Positions 8,438-18,486 of a stretch of DNA of 64,000 bases are shown in pieces; position 1 is the stretch's first letter, and every line of letters starts with the position of its first letter. The position numbers and the translations under genes were made by a program. The stretch covers positions 2,773,261 to 2,837,260 of the forward strand of contig CP073341.1 in assembly GCA_018141785.1 (NCBI GenBank). The letters run 5' to 3'. The stretch is from Candidatus Paraprochloron terpiosi LD05 (GTDB taxonomy: Bacteria; Cyanobacteriota; Cyanobacteriia; Cyanobacteriales; Prochloraceae). The notes beneath the pieces are model-generated. The model was not told the origin of the DNA and searched no databases. It saw only the letters and a program-made list of their open reading frames with translations.

Positions 8438-8803
8438 ATGCAAAAAGAGCAGGGGCAGCTTGATCAGCTCAAGCTATCTATGTACCTTATCCCAGTGCTA
8501 GGATTTTTTCTGGCTCTGTGGACTCTTTATTGGCGTCAAGGTAGCCGCCAACAACAAAAAGTATCTCGCTTATCCGTTACTCTTACTCTAAGCTGGCTGT
8601 TGAGTTACAGTTTTCTCTGGACAGGAGCAGGACAAACCTCCGAGTTTAATAGCCTACGGTTATTATATCTCAATAGCCTACTCACTTCTGGTTATTTTCT
8701 GGTATCTCTCAGTTTAATGATCCGTTTGTGGCTGGGTAAAAACCCCCGTTTGCCTTTGATTAGTACCATGGCTGAGAGATTTATCGGTAAACATTTATCT
8801 TGA
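8438..8803 (+). CDS. conserved membrane protein, unknown
   Basis: A 121-residue protein with three hydrophobic segments (about 15-28, 45-62 and 78-95) and basic loops, so an inner membrane protein. No known family recognised. It lies directly before the LCP gene and may be co-transcribed with it, so a role in the cell envelope is possible but only inferred. The start ATG overlaps the 5' side of mobA's upstream region on the other strand. Confidence 0.6.
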   Translation: MQKEQGQLDQLKLSMYLIPVLGFFLALWTLYWRQGSRQQQKVSRLSVTLTLSWLLSYSFLWTGAGQTSEFNSLRLLYLNSLLTSGYFLVSLSLMIRLWLGKNPRLPLISTMAERFIGKHLS

Positions 8804-8820
8804 GTTCAAAACCGAAAACA

Positions 8821-10149
8821 ATGGCAAATAGCAATCAAGAGCAAAAATCAACAGTCACCAAAAATCCTAAGGGACGCTGGCTTTGGATCGGGTTGAGTTT
8901 AACCGCAGTGGCAACCATCTCCGCAACAGCGGGAGCAATACTGACAGTATCCCTATGGGACACCTGGCCAGCCACACCCGTAGATCCACCAGACCAGATC
9001 TCAGCTTCAGAAGGAATTGCATTGCCAAAACTAACCCGTCCGGTAAATATATTAGTTTTGGGGACTAAGGTTCTTACTTCCGATGTGGACGCTAGTACTA
9101 ACGATGAAGCAGGATACCACGCTCTGGTCAATTCTGTTGAGGGTCTTGCGGATACTATGCTTTTGCTGCGGTTTGATCCGTCCCAAGAAAAATTGACCGT
9201 TCTTTCTATTCCCCGGGATACCCGTGCTTATATCCCAGGCTATGGCATCCAGAAAATTAATGTCGCTAATCTTTACGGGGGTCACGAACTAGCTGCCCAG
9301 ACTATCTCGCAGCTTTTAGGGGTAGAGGTGGATCGCTACGTCCGGGTCAATGTCCAGGGTGTGGAGAAAACTATCGATGCTTTGGGTGGAGTTACTGTTT
9401 ATGTTCCCAGAGATATGAAATACATTGACGAAAGTCAGCATCTGTACATTAATCTTAAAAAAGGTAAGCAGCACCTAGATGGCAACAAAGCGATGCAATT
9501 TTTGCGCTTTCGTTACGATCGCTTGGGAGATATTGGTAGGGTCCAGCGACAGCAAATACTGATGCGAGCCTTGGTGGAACAAGCCCTCAAGCCCACTACT
9601 TTAGTTCGAATACCTAAAGTATTATCTACTGCTCAATCTCATATTGAAACTAACTTAGGTAAGGAAGAATTATTAGCTCTGGCTGGTATGGTCGCCAAAA
9701 TTCAACGGTCAAATACGCAAATGCTGATGCTACCGGGTTACTTTAGCGGCGATGGTAAGGAAGAGGTAAGCTATTGGCTGCCAAATAATCGCCGCATTAA
9801 CCTGATGATGGCCCAGCACTTCAATATGGGAGAGCTGTCCTCAGAAGCCCTCAATCCAGCTTATGTCAGGGTTGCCATTCAAGATAGCACGGGGGATTCT
9901 GAAGCGGTAACAGCCATGCGCCGCTATTTGCGGGAAGTGGGTTATAGCCATGTGTTTCTTACCCATGACTGGTCAGAACCTCTAAAAGAAACCCGCATCG
10001 TGGCTCAATACGGGGATGACATTACTGGGGCTGCACTCCGGGCTGCTTTGGGAGTTGGAGAAGTGCGGGTGGAGAGTACGGGTTCCCTGGGATCTGACCT
10101 GACGATCCAAATGGGGGAAGACTGGCGCCGGCAACAATTTTCCGAATAG
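8821..10149 (+). CDS. LytR-CpsA-Psr (LCP) family protein
   Basis: Membrane-anchored phosphotransferase family that attaches polymers to peptidoglycan or lipid carriers. One N-terminal membrane segment (LWIGLSLTAVATISATAG) is followed by the LCP domain: VNILVLGT, DTMLLLRFDP, VLSIPRDTRAY with the conserved Arg, VDALGGV-like IDALGGVTVYV, and RFRYDRLGDIGRVQRQQ. A C-terminal LytR_C-like domain follows (VRVAIQDSTGDS to the end). ATG 8821 is given; a TTG at 8800 would overlap the upstream gene by 4 bases. In cyanobacteria the polymer attached is not known from sequence. Confidence 0.88.
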   Translation: MANSNQEQKSTVTKNPKGRWLWIGLSLTAVATISATAGAILTVSLWDTWPATPVDPPDQISASEGIALPKLTRPVNILVLGTKVLTSDVDASTNDEAGYHALVNSVEGLADTMLLLRFDPSQEKLTVLSIPRDTRAYIPGYGIQKINVANLYGGHELAAQTISQLLGVEVDRYVRVNVQGVEKTIDALGGVTVYVPRDMKYIDESQHLYINLKKGKQHLDGNKAMQFLRFRYDRLGDIGRVQRQQILMRALVEQALKPTTLVRIPKVLSTAQSHIETNLGKEELLALAGMVAKIQRSNTQMLMLPGYFSGDGKEEVSYWLPNNRRINLMMAQHFNMGELSSEALNPAYVRVAIQDSTGDSEAVTAMRRYLREVGYSHVFLTHDWSEPLKETRIVAQYGDDITGAALRAALGVGEVRVESTGSLGSDLTIQMGEDWRRQQFSE

Positions 10150-10169
10150 CCTGGGGTTTTAACCCCAGG
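10150..10169. terminator. hairpin between converging genes
   Basis: Stem CCTGGGG / CCCCAGG around a TTTTAA loop, just after the LCP stop and before the end of the converging TPR gene. No long T tract, so a possible bidirectional terminator only. Confidence 0.5.
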
Positions 10170-10187
10170 AAGTAGATGGTGGATAGT

Positions 10188-11072
10188 TTACCAATCTCTA
10201 ATACCATCAACTCTTTCTTGAGCTATCTCCCTTTCCCGTCGTAGGGGTTTGAGAATTGATTCTGGTAATTGCTCGGCGTCTGCTAAGGCGCGATCGAAGT
10301 TCTGAACTGCTTGTTTTACTAGAAACATTGCTTTGTGTTGCTTCCCTTTTCCATGGAGAATTTGCCCTTTGAGATAGTATAGTTCTGGGTTATTGGGGGT
10401 AATTTGAATAGCGCGATGAACAAACTGCAAGGCTTGGTCAAATTTTTCTAAGTCTCGGTAAGCTACCGCAATACCCCGATAGACGAGATAATTGGGAGCT
10501 GCATTATCTTGGAAATTGGCGATCGCCCCTTCTATATTGGCAAAGGGAAGATTGACTGCTAAGAGCAATTCCATATATCCCTGAATCAAATTCAATTCCG
10601 GATCATCTACATCTTGTTTTTCCGCTTGGTCGAAATAGTGGAGTACTTTTTGCAGTTTTAGTAGAGCAGGGATAGCTCCTTCTGTTTCAAAAATGTAAGC
10701 CCCTTCTAAAAAATGGCCTACCCCTGTATAAAGATTGCCTCTTAAGGTATCTCGACTTAGCAAACTGTCTGCTGCGACTAAAGTCTTCTGAGCGTAAATT
10801 CTCAGGGTTTCTTTGTCGTTCTCAGTATAACCTATAGCTGCCCGAAGAGCATGAGCGAGAGGATCTCTTACTTGATTATTCTCTTCCAGAACCCTCTTAG
10901 CTTGTTTGTAATTTCCTTCACTAAACAGAATGTTAAAAGCAGCTTCTGTCTGAGGGTCAATATCGTGAGGGTTGGTGCTGCGAAACGGATCTCCAGCACA
11001 AGCAGCACTGCTCCAACAACTTAAAACAATAGCTAAAAATATTCTCTTCAATTTATTGGACCATATTTTCAT
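10188..11072 (-). CDS. exported TPR protein (Sll0314-like)
   Basis: A 294-residue protein with a signal peptide (IFLAIVLSCWSSAACAG) and TPR-like helix pairs; clear repeats are YLVYRGIAVAYRDLEKFDQAL and PELYYLKGQILHGKGKQHKA near 190-245. It resembles a cyanobacterial family of periplasmic TPR proteins without known function. TPR repeats bind protein partners; the partner is unknown. It converges with the LCP gene. Confidence 0.7.
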   Translation of the reverse strand: MKIWSNKLKRIFLAIVLSCWSSAACAGDPFRSTNPHDIDPQTEAAFNILFSEGNYKQAKRVLEENNQVRDPLAHALRAAIGYTENDKETLRIYAQKTLVAADSLLSRDTLRGNLYTGVGHFLEGAYIFETEGAIPALLKLQKVLHYFDQAEKQDVDDPELNLIQGYMELLLAVNLPFANIEGAIANFQDNAAPNYLVYRGIAVAYRDLEKFDQALQFVHRAIQITPNNPELYYLKGQILHGKGKQHKAMFLVKQAVQNFDRALADAEQLPESILKPLRREREIAQERVDGIRDW

Positions 11073-11367
11073 GTTGCTCTCCAGTCTTCAGTATGAGTAT
11101 ATCCGACGACAGTAACTTTCTCGTTGTTCCACCCAGATATGTACCAATGGTTGTTATACCAAATTACTCGTCATTCAAAAAAAATGTGGACGGATGCCTT
11201 TGGTGTGGGTAAATGTAAACCCTGTAGGGGTTTTATAAAACAGACCGCAATTCAGGTTAAAGGCGACCCGCCATATAGAGTCATTTCTAAATTTTCTTTT
11301 TGAAAGCAACTTGGTATTATATTATATTTAGTGGGGAAAATGACAAGGGTGAATAAATGCTGTAATG
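11073..11367. other. intergenic region, no gene seen
   Basis: About 295 bases with no convincing reading frame or RNA. An AT-rich part lies near 11310-11335 and a weak CCTGTAGGGG hairpin near 11220. Nothing else could be supported. Confidence 0.5.
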
Positions 11368-12003
11368 CTACGTGGTATTTGTTGAGTTGGAACCCTTCAA
11401 GGCATAAACTAAAATTCTCAGAAGCGGATCAAGATCCTCAGGAACGCGAAAACTCTCCAGTCCTTGACTAATATGTTTTGAGTGACGATTAAGTTGGGCA
11501 AATTGCCATAGGGTACCAGTTGTGACGGCACCTAACAAATTCGAGTTATCATCGTTAGGATCATCTAACCAGCGATCAAGAGTAATTAATTCCACAGCAA
11601 GTTGAGTCATACCATTGACCAAGTCTTCCTTTTTTGCTTCAATCACCAGTAATTGCTTATTGGATCGGAGAAAGTAATCAAGGGTACCTTGGAGTTGTTC
11701 TGAAACTTTTAAGGGATATTCAATGCGCAATTGAGCTTTGGTATAGTATACTAATTCGGTGACAACCCTAGAAATTAAAATTTCACGGCGTGCCATTTCT
11801 GTACTAAGGTTTACGAAGGGTAATATTTCACTAATACGAGAGCGCAACTCTTCGATTCGAGCCAGTGGCTGTTGAGATTGAGGAAGGTTTAACCATTTTC
11901 GCGCGAAGGAATAACCAAAATCAGCAACCAAATCGTCGATTTCAATATTCAGCTCAAAGAATTTGCTAAAGGTATAAGATTTAGAGAAGTCAACAAAAGT
12001 CAT
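11368..12003 (-). CDS. PD-(D/E)XK nuclease-like protein, unknown
   Basis: A cyanobacterial protein of about 211 residues. The centre has TLDYFLRSNKQLLVIEAKKEDL (D, then E-X-K), the catalytic pattern of the restriction-endonuclease-like fold, followed by a helix that could complete it. It stands alone with no methylase or helicase beside it. ATG 12003 (MTFVDFSKSYTF) is preferred to an ATG four codons upstream, as related proteins begin with this segment. Function unknown; nuclease activity is an inference from one motif. Confidence 0.6.
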   Translation of the reverse strand: MTFVDFSKSYTFSKFFELNIEIDDLVADFGYSFARKWLNLPQSQQPLARIEELRSRISEILPFVNLSTEMARREILISRVVTELVYYTKAQLRIEYPLKVSEQLQGTLDYFLRSNKQLLVIEAKKEDLVNGMTQLAVELITLDRWLDDPNDDNSNLLGAVTTGTLWQFAQLNRHSKHISQGLESFRVPEDLDPLLRILVYALKGSNSTNTT

Positions 12004-12092
12004 AGTGATTACCAAAATATAATTTACTAGAAAAATATGTTACTATCATATATATATGCTTCAATTATAGTTAGATATACAAGGAATCAATC

Positions 12093-12365
12093 ATGTTGAC
12101 TTACAAAGCGATGTATAAATTTTTGGATGAAGGGGTTCACGGTGAAGTATTGGATTTCCCGCCGGGTGCCATTTCTTTTGCAGAGAACCTGGAAAAAGTG
12201 CGTCGCTCCCTTGCAAGTGCTTTAATGGACATGGCAGAAACTAACTTGCTCAAAGGTGAACCTTTACCTCTACCTAACCCTCAAATTACTAATAAGACAG
12301 CAGATATAGAAGAACCCATTTATCTGATTCTCACCGCAGCTCCTCATATTCAAGTTCAGATTTAG
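12093..12365 (+). CDS. HicB-like antitoxin
   Basis: A 90-residue HicB-type protein: MLTYKAMYKFLDEGVHGEVLDFPPGAISFAE then a helix with LASALMDMAE, matching the HicB strand-strand-helix order. The intact partner is gone: the gene that follows 7 bases later is a frameshifted hicA. The antitoxin could still act on HicA toxins encoded elsewhere. Confidence 0.75.
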   Translation: MLTYKAMYKFLDEGVHGEVLDFPPGAISFAENLEKVRRSLASALMDMAETNLLKGEPLPLPNPQITNKTADIEEPIYLILTAAPHIQVQI

Positions 12366-12372
12366 TAGCATA

Positions 12373-12557
12373 ATGAAACGTCGTGACTTACTTCGCCTTT
12401 TTAACAGCACGGTTGTCAATTGGTGCGGGAGGGAGCAGAACATTCTATATGGGAAAATCCAGCTAACAATCGGCGTACTGCTGTTCCTCGTCATAGAGAG
12501 ATTCCTAACTTCACAGCGATGAGAATATGTCAGCATTTAGAAATTACTCGTCCATAA
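12373..12557 (+). pseudogene. hicA: frameshifted hicA toxin gene
   Basis: Begins MKRRDLLRLFNS, a normal HicA start. After about 12 codons the HicA sequence continues in another frame: HGCQLVREGAEHSIWENP, then RRTAVPRHREIPNFTAMRICQHLEI and a stop at 12557. A one-base change in or near the T run of CTTTTTAAC would restore the frame. The toxin is probably lost while its antitoxin remains. Confidence 0.8.
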
Positions 12558-12606
12558 TGTTTAAATCGAAAACTTTGAGCATGACTTGGTTAGTAGGAAG
12601 TTGCAA

Positions 12607-13242
12607 ATGTTATATCTGAAAAACTTGGTCTATCACCCTCCTGCTACTCCCACCCCTATCTTAAAAGGGATTAACTTAGAATTAGCACCGCAACAGTTAG
12701 GACTAATAATTGGTCCTTCCGGTTCTGGAAAAAGTACCCTTTTGGAAATTTTAGCAGGACTAGCAGAGCCAACAAAGGGTAGTATCGCTTGGGGAGGTGA
12801 AGAACTAACATACTTGGACTTGCAAGAGCTAGGAGGAATTGTCTTCCAGTTTCCAGAACGGCATTTTTGCGGGAAAACAGTCTTAGAGGAACTGCGTCTC
12901 GGTCACCCAGAGTTGGGAGTAACCAGAATCAAGGAAACTCTCACTGAAGTAGGATTGGAGCAGATATCCTTTGATACAGACTGCAACCAACTCAGTGGTG
13001 GTCAACAACGTCGCCTCGCTCTCGCAGTACAGCTCATTCGCCAACCCAATCTGTTATTATTAGACGAACCAACAGCAGGGCTGGATTGGTCTATGCGCCG
13101 TCAATTAGCTCAACTTTTAAGAAAATTGAAAACCCATTGGACCCTCTTGGTGGTTATTCATGACCCAGGTGAATTGAAGAATATTGCCGATCGCTGCTGG
13201 GCCATAGAACAAGGAAATGTTCAACAGTTACCAGACTTGTAA
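12607..13242 (+). CDS. ABC transporter ATP-binding protein (ECF/cobalt type)
   Basis: A 211-residue ATPase with all key motifs: Walker A GPSGSGKST, Q-loop VFQFPERHFCGKTV (the FPE form typical of EcfA/CbiO-type ATPases), signature LSGGQQRR, Walker B LLLLDEPTAGLD and the switch HD. ATG 12607 is chosen because AGGAAG lies 6-12 bases upstream. No permease is next to it; the transporter partner must be elsewhere, as is common for ECF modules. Substrate unknown. Confidence 0.85.
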   Translation: MLYLKNLVYHPPATPTPILKGINLELAPQQLGLIIGPSGSGKSTLLEILAGLAEPTKGSIAWGGEELTYLDLQELGGIVFQFPERHFCGKTVLEELRLGHPELGVTRIKETLTEVGLEQISFDTDCNQLSGGQQRRLALAVQLIRQPNLLLLDEPTAGLDWSMRRQLAQLLRKLKTHWTLLVVIHDPGELKNIADRCWAIEQGNVQQLPDL

Positions 13243-13280
13243 TGTTTAGCATTAAAATGTTAAGTATTTTACTAACTTAC

Positions 13281-13925
13281 TTAAGGTGATAATCGCTTTA
13301 TACGCCAGCTACCATCTTCCAAGAGGCGATAGAGGAGGCGATCGTGGAGGCGACTGGGACGTCCTTGCCAAAATTCAAATTGTTTCGGCATGACCCGGTA
13401 TCCGCCCCAATGAGGGGGACGAGGTATTATTTTACCCTCGTACTCCAGTCTCAATTGCTCAAATCTCTTCTCCAGTACCTCACGAGAAGGGATAACTTGA
13501 CTTTGGTTGGATACCCAAGCACCCAGTTGGGAGTTGAGGGGACGACTTTTAAAATACTGGTCCGACTCTTCTGGGGCAACTTTTTCTATGGTACCCTCAA
13601 TGCGGACTTGTCTTTCTAACTCTCCCCACCAAAAGGCGATCGCCGCTTTTGGCTTTTCTTCCAGTTGCTCTCCTTTGCTACTCTGGTAATTGGTATAAAA
13701 GACCAAACCCCTTTCGTCAAAACCTTTCAACAACACGATCCTAGCACTGGGTTGCCCCCCTGCACCTACAGTAGCAAGAGTCATGGCATTTGGTTCTAGC
13801 AGTTGAGCCTTAACTGCCTCAGCCAACCAAATCTTAAACTGTTCTAAAGGATCAGACAGGGCGTCCCCTTCTGTCAATCCAGCGCGAGTGTAGTTCTGGC
13901 GCAAATCGGCAACAGATAGGTTCAT
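13281..13925 (-). CDS. pdxH: pyridoxamine 5'-phosphate oxidase
   Basis: FMN enzyme that oxidises pyridoxine or pyridoxamine phosphate to pyridoxal phosphate, the last step of the salvage pathway. Motifs: [10 protein letters not shown] at the N-terminus, [25 protein letters not shown] (FMN site), [29 protein letters not shown], and the C-terminal RLHDR and WRIKRLSP. About 214 residues, normal length. ATG 13925 ([12 protein letters not shown]) preferred. Confidence 0.95.
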   Translation of the reverse strand: MNLSVADLRQNYTRAGLTEGDALSDPLEQFKIWLAEAVKAQLLEPNAMTLATVGAGGQPSARIVLLKGFDERGLVFYTNYQSSKGEQLEEKPKAAIAFWWGELERQVRIEGTIEKVAPEESDQYFKSRPLNSQLGAWVSNQSQVIPSREVLEKRFEQLRLEYEGKIIPRPPHWGGYRVMPKQFEFWQGRPSRLHDRLLYRLLEDGSWRIKRLSP

Positions 13926-13994
13926 CAGCTTAATCTCCACCCTGACTGTATCATCTACATTTAGTGTAGAACAAATTTCCCCAGGAGTCAGCTA

Positions 13995-14348
13995 ATGCGA
14001 CAAATCAATTTTACCATTATCTTTGCTTTTTGTTTGGCTCTGGCCTTATTCAGCATCGAAAATACTCAGTCTGCTCCCATTAAAATCATTCCCGGAGTCC
14101 AAGTTCAAGCCCCTCTATCCATTGAACTAATTATCACCATGGGTGTTGGAGCCATTCTCGCATGGCTGTTTAGCGTCTGGACAGGACTACAACTACAGGT
14201 AGGAGCTTTTCGGAGCAAACGGGAAATGCGCTCAAAAGAAGAACAAATTGAAGTTTTAGAGCAAGAGGTGGAACAATGGAAAGCGGAGGTGGAGAAGCAA
14301 AAACAATTACTTCCAGGATCTAACGCAGAAGTAGAAGTAATTAGCTGA
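13995..14348 (+). CDS. LapA-domain (DUF1049) membrane protein
   Basis: A 117-residue protein with two membrane segments (FTIIFAFCLALALFSIEN and ELIITMGVGAILAWLFSVW) followed by a long charged coiled coil (SKEEQIEVLEQEVEQWKAEVEKQ). This is the LapA/YciS layout; in other bacteria relatives help assemble lipopolysaccharide or envelope complexes. No partner gene nearby indicates its role here. Confidence 0.8.
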   Translation: MRQINFTIIFAFCLALALFSIENTQSAPIKIIPGVQVQAPLSIELIITMGVGAILAWLFSVWTGLQLQVGAFRSKREMRSKEEQIEVLEQEVEQWKAEVEKQKQLLPGSNAEVEVIS

Positions 14349-14446
14349 TTACTATGGGTTAGCCTAATTGACAACTAGGCTGATCCATGATAAAAATAGG
14401 GAAATATATAAATGAAGTTTAATATAGGAAAAGGGAAGAAAGATTG

Positions 14447-15607
14447 ATGAAAGCCATGATTCTGGCGGCTGGAAAGGGTACTCGCGTGCGTCCCATTACT
14501 CATACAATACCTAAACCCCTAATTCCTATCCTAGAAAAGCCAGTGATGGAGTTTTTGTTGGAATTGTTAAGGAAACATGGCTTTAATCAGATTATGGTAA
14601 ATGTTAGTCACTTAGCAGAGGAAATCGAAAGCTATTTCCGCGACGGTCAAAGCTTTGGGGTTCAAATCGGCTATTCTTTTGAAGGCAGAATTGAAGAAGG
14701 GAAACTCATAGGAGAAGCATTAGGTTCTGCTGGTGGACTTAAACGTATTCAGGATTTTAATCCTTTCTTTGATGATACCTTTGTGGTTCTTTGCGGGGAT
14801 GCTCTCATTGACTTAAATTTGACGGAAGTGGTAAAATGGCATAAGAAAAAAGGTGCCATCGCTACGGTTGTCACCAAGTCAGTACCTCGGGAAAGTGTTT
14901 CTAGTTACGGGGTTGTGGTTACTGACGATGATGACAGAATTAAAAGTTTCCAGGAAAAACCCTTTATAGAAGAAGCACTCAGTACCAATATAAATACTGG
15001 TATTTACATTTTTGAACCGGAAATAATTGACTTCATTCCTCCTGGTGTGGAATACGATATTGGTGGGGATCTATTTCCTAAGTTAGTGGAAAAGGGTGAG
15101 CCTTTCTACGCTACCTGTATGGACTTTGAATGGGTAGATATAGGCAAAGTACCAGACTACTGGCACGCCATTAGAAGCGTTTTGTTGGGAGAAATTAAAA
15201 ATGTGAAAATTCCCGGCAGAGAAGTAGCACCTGGTATCTATACTGGGCTGAATTTAGCTGTAAATTGGGATAAGGTGGATATAACAGGCCCAGTTTACAT
15301 CGGTGCCATGACTAAAATTGAAGATGGGGCTAAGATTATCGGTCCAACGGCTATTGGTCCCAATTGTTGCCTTTGTAAGGACACTACGGTAGATAATAGT
15401 GTCATCTTTGAATATTCTCGCTTGGCGTCTGGAATTCAGTTAGTGGATAAGTTGGTTTTTGGACCCTATTGTGTTGATAAAAAAGGGATAGCCATCGACG
15501 TTAGGAAAGCAGAATTGGATTGGCTGATTACCGATACTCGACAAAGTCCTCCTTATCTTCATCCTAGGGAAAAGCAAACTATAGATGAATTGCTCAATGG
15601 ACATTGA
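14447..15607 (+). CDS. sugar-1-phosphate nucleotidyltransferase
   Basis: A 386-residue enzyme with an N-terminal nucleotidyltransferase domain (ILAAGKGTRVRPIT, then PKPLIP, and LCGDALID near 125) and a C-terminal left-handed beta-helix (hexapeptide repeats around 275-335, such as GAKIIGPTAIGPNC). This is the layout of mannose-1-phosphate guanylyltransferase, which makes GDP-mannose; glucose-1-phosphate as substrate is also possible. ATG 14447 sits after GGGAAGAAAG. It overlaps the start of the pseudouridine synthase gene, so they form an operon. Confidence 0.87.
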   Translation: MKAMILAAGKGTRVRPITHTIPKPLIPILEKPVMEFLLELLRKHGFNQIMVNVSHLAEEIESYFRDGQSFGVQIGYSFEGRIEEGKLIGEALGSAGGLKRIQDFNPFFDDTFVVLCGDALIDLNLTEVVKWHKKKGAIATVVTKSVPRESVSSYGVVVTDDDDRIKSFQEKPFIEEALSTNINTGIYIFEPEIIDFIPPGVEYDIGGDLFPKLVEKGEPFYATCMDFEWVDIGKVPDYWHAIRSVLLGEIKNVKIPGREVAPGIYTGLNLAVNWDKVDITGPVYIGAMTKIEDGAKIIGPTAIGPNCCLCKDTTVDNSVIFEYSRLASGIQLVDKLVFGPYCVDKKGIAIDVRKAELDWLITDTRQSPPYLHPREKQTIDELLNGH

Positions 15608-16544
15608 GTTAGAAGTAAAAGCAGGTGAAAATGGGTTGCGTTTGGATCGGTGGCTATCTCAAGAACTACCAGAGTCCCGCACCCACCTGCAAAAGCTCAT
15701 TGCTCAGGGCTTCGTAAAACTGAATAATCAAGTCTGTAGGAGCAAAAAAACCCCACTCAAAATAGGCGATCGCCTCCTCGTTACCATTCCTCCAACCCAA
15801 CCTCTAAGCCTACAACCAGAACCTATCCCTCTGGATATTCTCTATGAAGACGATTCTCTCATTATTATTAATAAACCCTCTGGTTTAGTAGTTCATCCCG
15901 CTCCAGGTCACGAAACTGGCACTCTCGTCAATGCTTTATTATATCATTGTCAGGATTTAGGGGGTATTGGAGGGGTAGAACGACCTGGTATCGTCCACAG
16001 ACTAGATAAAGATACTACTGGAGCATTGGTAGTAGCCAAAACAGATTTTGCTCACCAACACCTACAAGCTCAAATTAAAGCCAAAACCGCAAAGCGGGAA
16101 TATCTAGCTGTGGTTCACGGTGCTCCTTCTATTACTAAAGGTATCATTGATTTACCCATTGGGCGTCACCCTGTTCACCGCAAGAAAATGGCTGTAGTAC
16201 CCCTGGAAAAGGGAGGAAGAAATGCTCTCACTTACTGGGAAGTGTTAGAAAGACTGGGAAACTACACTTTAATCCAATACCAACTTTCTACCGGGCGCAC
16301 CCATCAAATTAGGGTTCATAGTGCTAACATGGGACATCCCATTGTGGGGGATACCCTTTACAGTTCCGGTGGTTCCCTTGGGGTTAATTTATCGGGACAA
16401 ACTCTCCATGCACGAAGACTTTCCTTGCAGCATCCCCTATCTGGAGAACCTCTAGAGGCGATCGCCTCTCTTCCTCCCGATTTCACTAAGCTCCTTGCAT
16501 TACTCCGTCAGAGAGTAGGGTGGGCAATGCTAGAGACAAGCTAA
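15597..16544 (+). CDS. rluD: RluA/RluD-family pseudouridine synthase
   Basis: An rRNA pseudouridine synthase. It has an N-terminal S4 RNA-binding domain (LRLDRWLSQELPESRTHLQKLI) and a catalytic domain with GIVHRLDKDTTGALVVAKT, where the Asp is the nucleophile, then GRTHQIRVH. This fits the RluD group that modifies 23S rRNA helix 69. ATG 15597 (MDIELEV) is given; an ATG at 15585 is also in frame. Overlaps the preceding gene by 11 bases. Confidence 0.88.
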   Translation: MDIELEVKAGENGLRLDRWLSQELPESRTHLQKLIAQGFVKLNNQVCRSKKTPLKIGDRLLVTIPPTQPLSLQPEPIPLDILYEDDSLIIINKPSGLVVHPAPGHETGTLVNALLYHCQDLGGIGGVERPGIVHRLDKDTTGALVVAKTDFAHQHLQAQIKAKTAKREYLAVVHGAPSITKGIIDLPIGRHPVHRKKMAVVPLEKGGRNALTYWEVLERLGNYTLIQYQLSTGRTHQIRVHSANMGHPIVGDTLYSSGGSLGVNLSGQTLHARRLSLQHPLSGEPLEAIASLPPDFTKLLALLRQRVGWAMLETS

Positions 16545-16747
16545 AATTGTCTCGGACAGTATAATATTGGCGTTGCCCACCAAGTCCGTAGCATTGCCTA
16601 TACCTTTTCAGTCCAAATATGTGCGGGTTTACAAGATAAATTTTTCCAATTTTATACCTATCCTATGGGGGCGCAAGCCTTGCGCCCCGAAGCCAGTTTT
16701 GGTCCAGTGTTGGTGAGTAATGCCAGCGTTGGTGGGCAATGCCCACT

Positions 16748-18486
16748 CTACTGGGTATGCTTTTGTAATTCATCTTCTAATTCTTTGATTAATTTTTGCA
16801 TTTCTTCCGCTTCATTTTTCATTCTTTTCGCTTTCTTATCCATTGCTAAGGCTCTGAATTGCTGTAGTGCTGCTTCAGCCCATTCCTTCGCTCTCTCAAA
16901 ATTACCCCTGGCTTTCTCTAAAAGAGCAAAAGAGCGCTTATAGCGAGCTTCCCTTCGTTGATTTTTGTTATTTGTAGCTACCGGAATACCCTCAGTTAAT
17001 AGCTTATCTGCTTCCTCTAAATCTCCCTGGATAATTGCAAGATCAGCCAACCAATTTTTGATTGAGTTAATTACTCGATACCATTTAATTCTTTGAGCAC
17101 TAGCCATGGTTTGCTGAAAGATTGCTCGTGACTCATCATAGTCCTCTTCCCGAAAGCATATTTCTGCCTTATGGTATTGTACAGGGATAGAATAGCGAAT
17201 GTGTTCTTTTTCTTCTAGTTCAGCTTCTTGGACAAACTTTAATTCTAGTTCTAGTTCCGTGCTTTGTCATATTGTTCCTTACGAATATATAACTTTGTCC
17301 TAGCTTCAGCCAACTTAGACTTTATCTCTGGTGTTACAGAGTTTTCCCAACGCCTAGCTTGTGCCAATATTGCTTCCGCTTGTTTGAAGTCTTCAGGTGA
17401 CTTGAAACGAATGAGGGTCCAGCTTTGATAAATGGTGAACTGCACGAAAGTGGACCATTCCCCACGCTTTTCCGATTCCTTTCTTACCCACTCCAACCAT
17501 TCAAGACGATCATGCCAATAACCATATAAATTGGTATAGTGGTATAAGGGTTGCCGTAAATCTCTAACCTGTTCGTAGAGTCCTTCCCTGTCACACCACC
17601 CTAGCACCTCCCGCACATTTTCCTCTTCTTCCTCTAGTTTGTAGTAATTTGTCCAATTGTATAAATCTGGTCCACCATATTTCTGAGCAAACCCTATACA
17701 CCAGTTCACCCAACGATTCCGTGCTTCTTCCTGAAAATCAGGGTTACCAGCAAGCTCATCCAAGGCGTACTCCCGTGTGAGAGGGAGCATGGTATAGCGT
17801 TCTTTATTTTGACTGGTAAGGGAAAGTTGCAGTAGTTGGGCTAAACCCTGACGCACAGAGGAGTTATTTTGCTCTAAACCAGCTACTTCAGCTATAGCTT
17901 CTTTCACACACCAATGCTGTTTTCCCCACTCCCCCAATACCACCAACGTTAATATAAGAAGCACGGTAGCTAAGATCCATATATTCCAGCAGTTGTTTTA
18001 GTTCTTTTTCCCTACCGATAAAATCATTGGTTTGACGGGGTAAGTTTTGCAGGGGAAGGGAACGGAGAAAATTGCGATCATAGGGCTGTTCCTGTTCTGT
18101 GAAGGATTTTTTTTCCGCTTTCCGTCGTCTCCACTCCTGATCCAAATAATTCAAATTGTCCCATTTATTCCTGGACTGTAACGATAGGGTAAAGTGCCAG
18201 TCCTCAGAACCCCTGGGGTTCTGAGGTTATCTGTCAAAATACCCACAAAATCTTCCAGACGCTTGATTGCTTCTCGAACCTGCTCTGTAGTTAACTTTCC
18301 AGGTTGTGGGTCTTTGGCAGTTAGTTCTGCCAGAATCCTCAGTTTCGTGTGAACTACCAACTGGTTATGCTCTTTCCAATCATAGGCTATCTTTAGTTGC
18401 TCGCAGCCGGCAATGTCATGATTTACATAATCCAGCAACGCCCCTAATAACCGCTTCGTCGTAGGAAATTCGCCCCATAGCTTTAC
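16748..18486 (-). pseudogene. decayed NB-ARC (STAND) ATPase with TPR repeats
   Basis: Remains of one large gene read 5' to 3' on the minus strand. First a helical N-terminal domain (LLDYVNHDIAGCEQLKI, 18438 down). Then, in another frame, an NB-ARC start with FIGREKEL and Walker A GGIGGVGKTAL (about 17945-18060). The rest of the ATPase, including Walker B, is deleted and the frame changes to winged-helix and TPR parts (17964-17251). A further frameshift near 17258 leads to the last TPR part (17250-16748). At least three lesions, so it is dead. STAND ATPases of this type serve in signalling or antiviral defence elsewhere. Confidence 0.8.
18202..18226. repeat. 25-bp near-perfect palindrome
   Basis: CCTCAGAACCCC and its complement GGGGTTCTGAGG around a single T. 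It lies inside the decayed NB-ARC gene between the N-terminal domain and the NB-ARC part. It could be a small inserted hairpin element. Confidence 0.6.
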
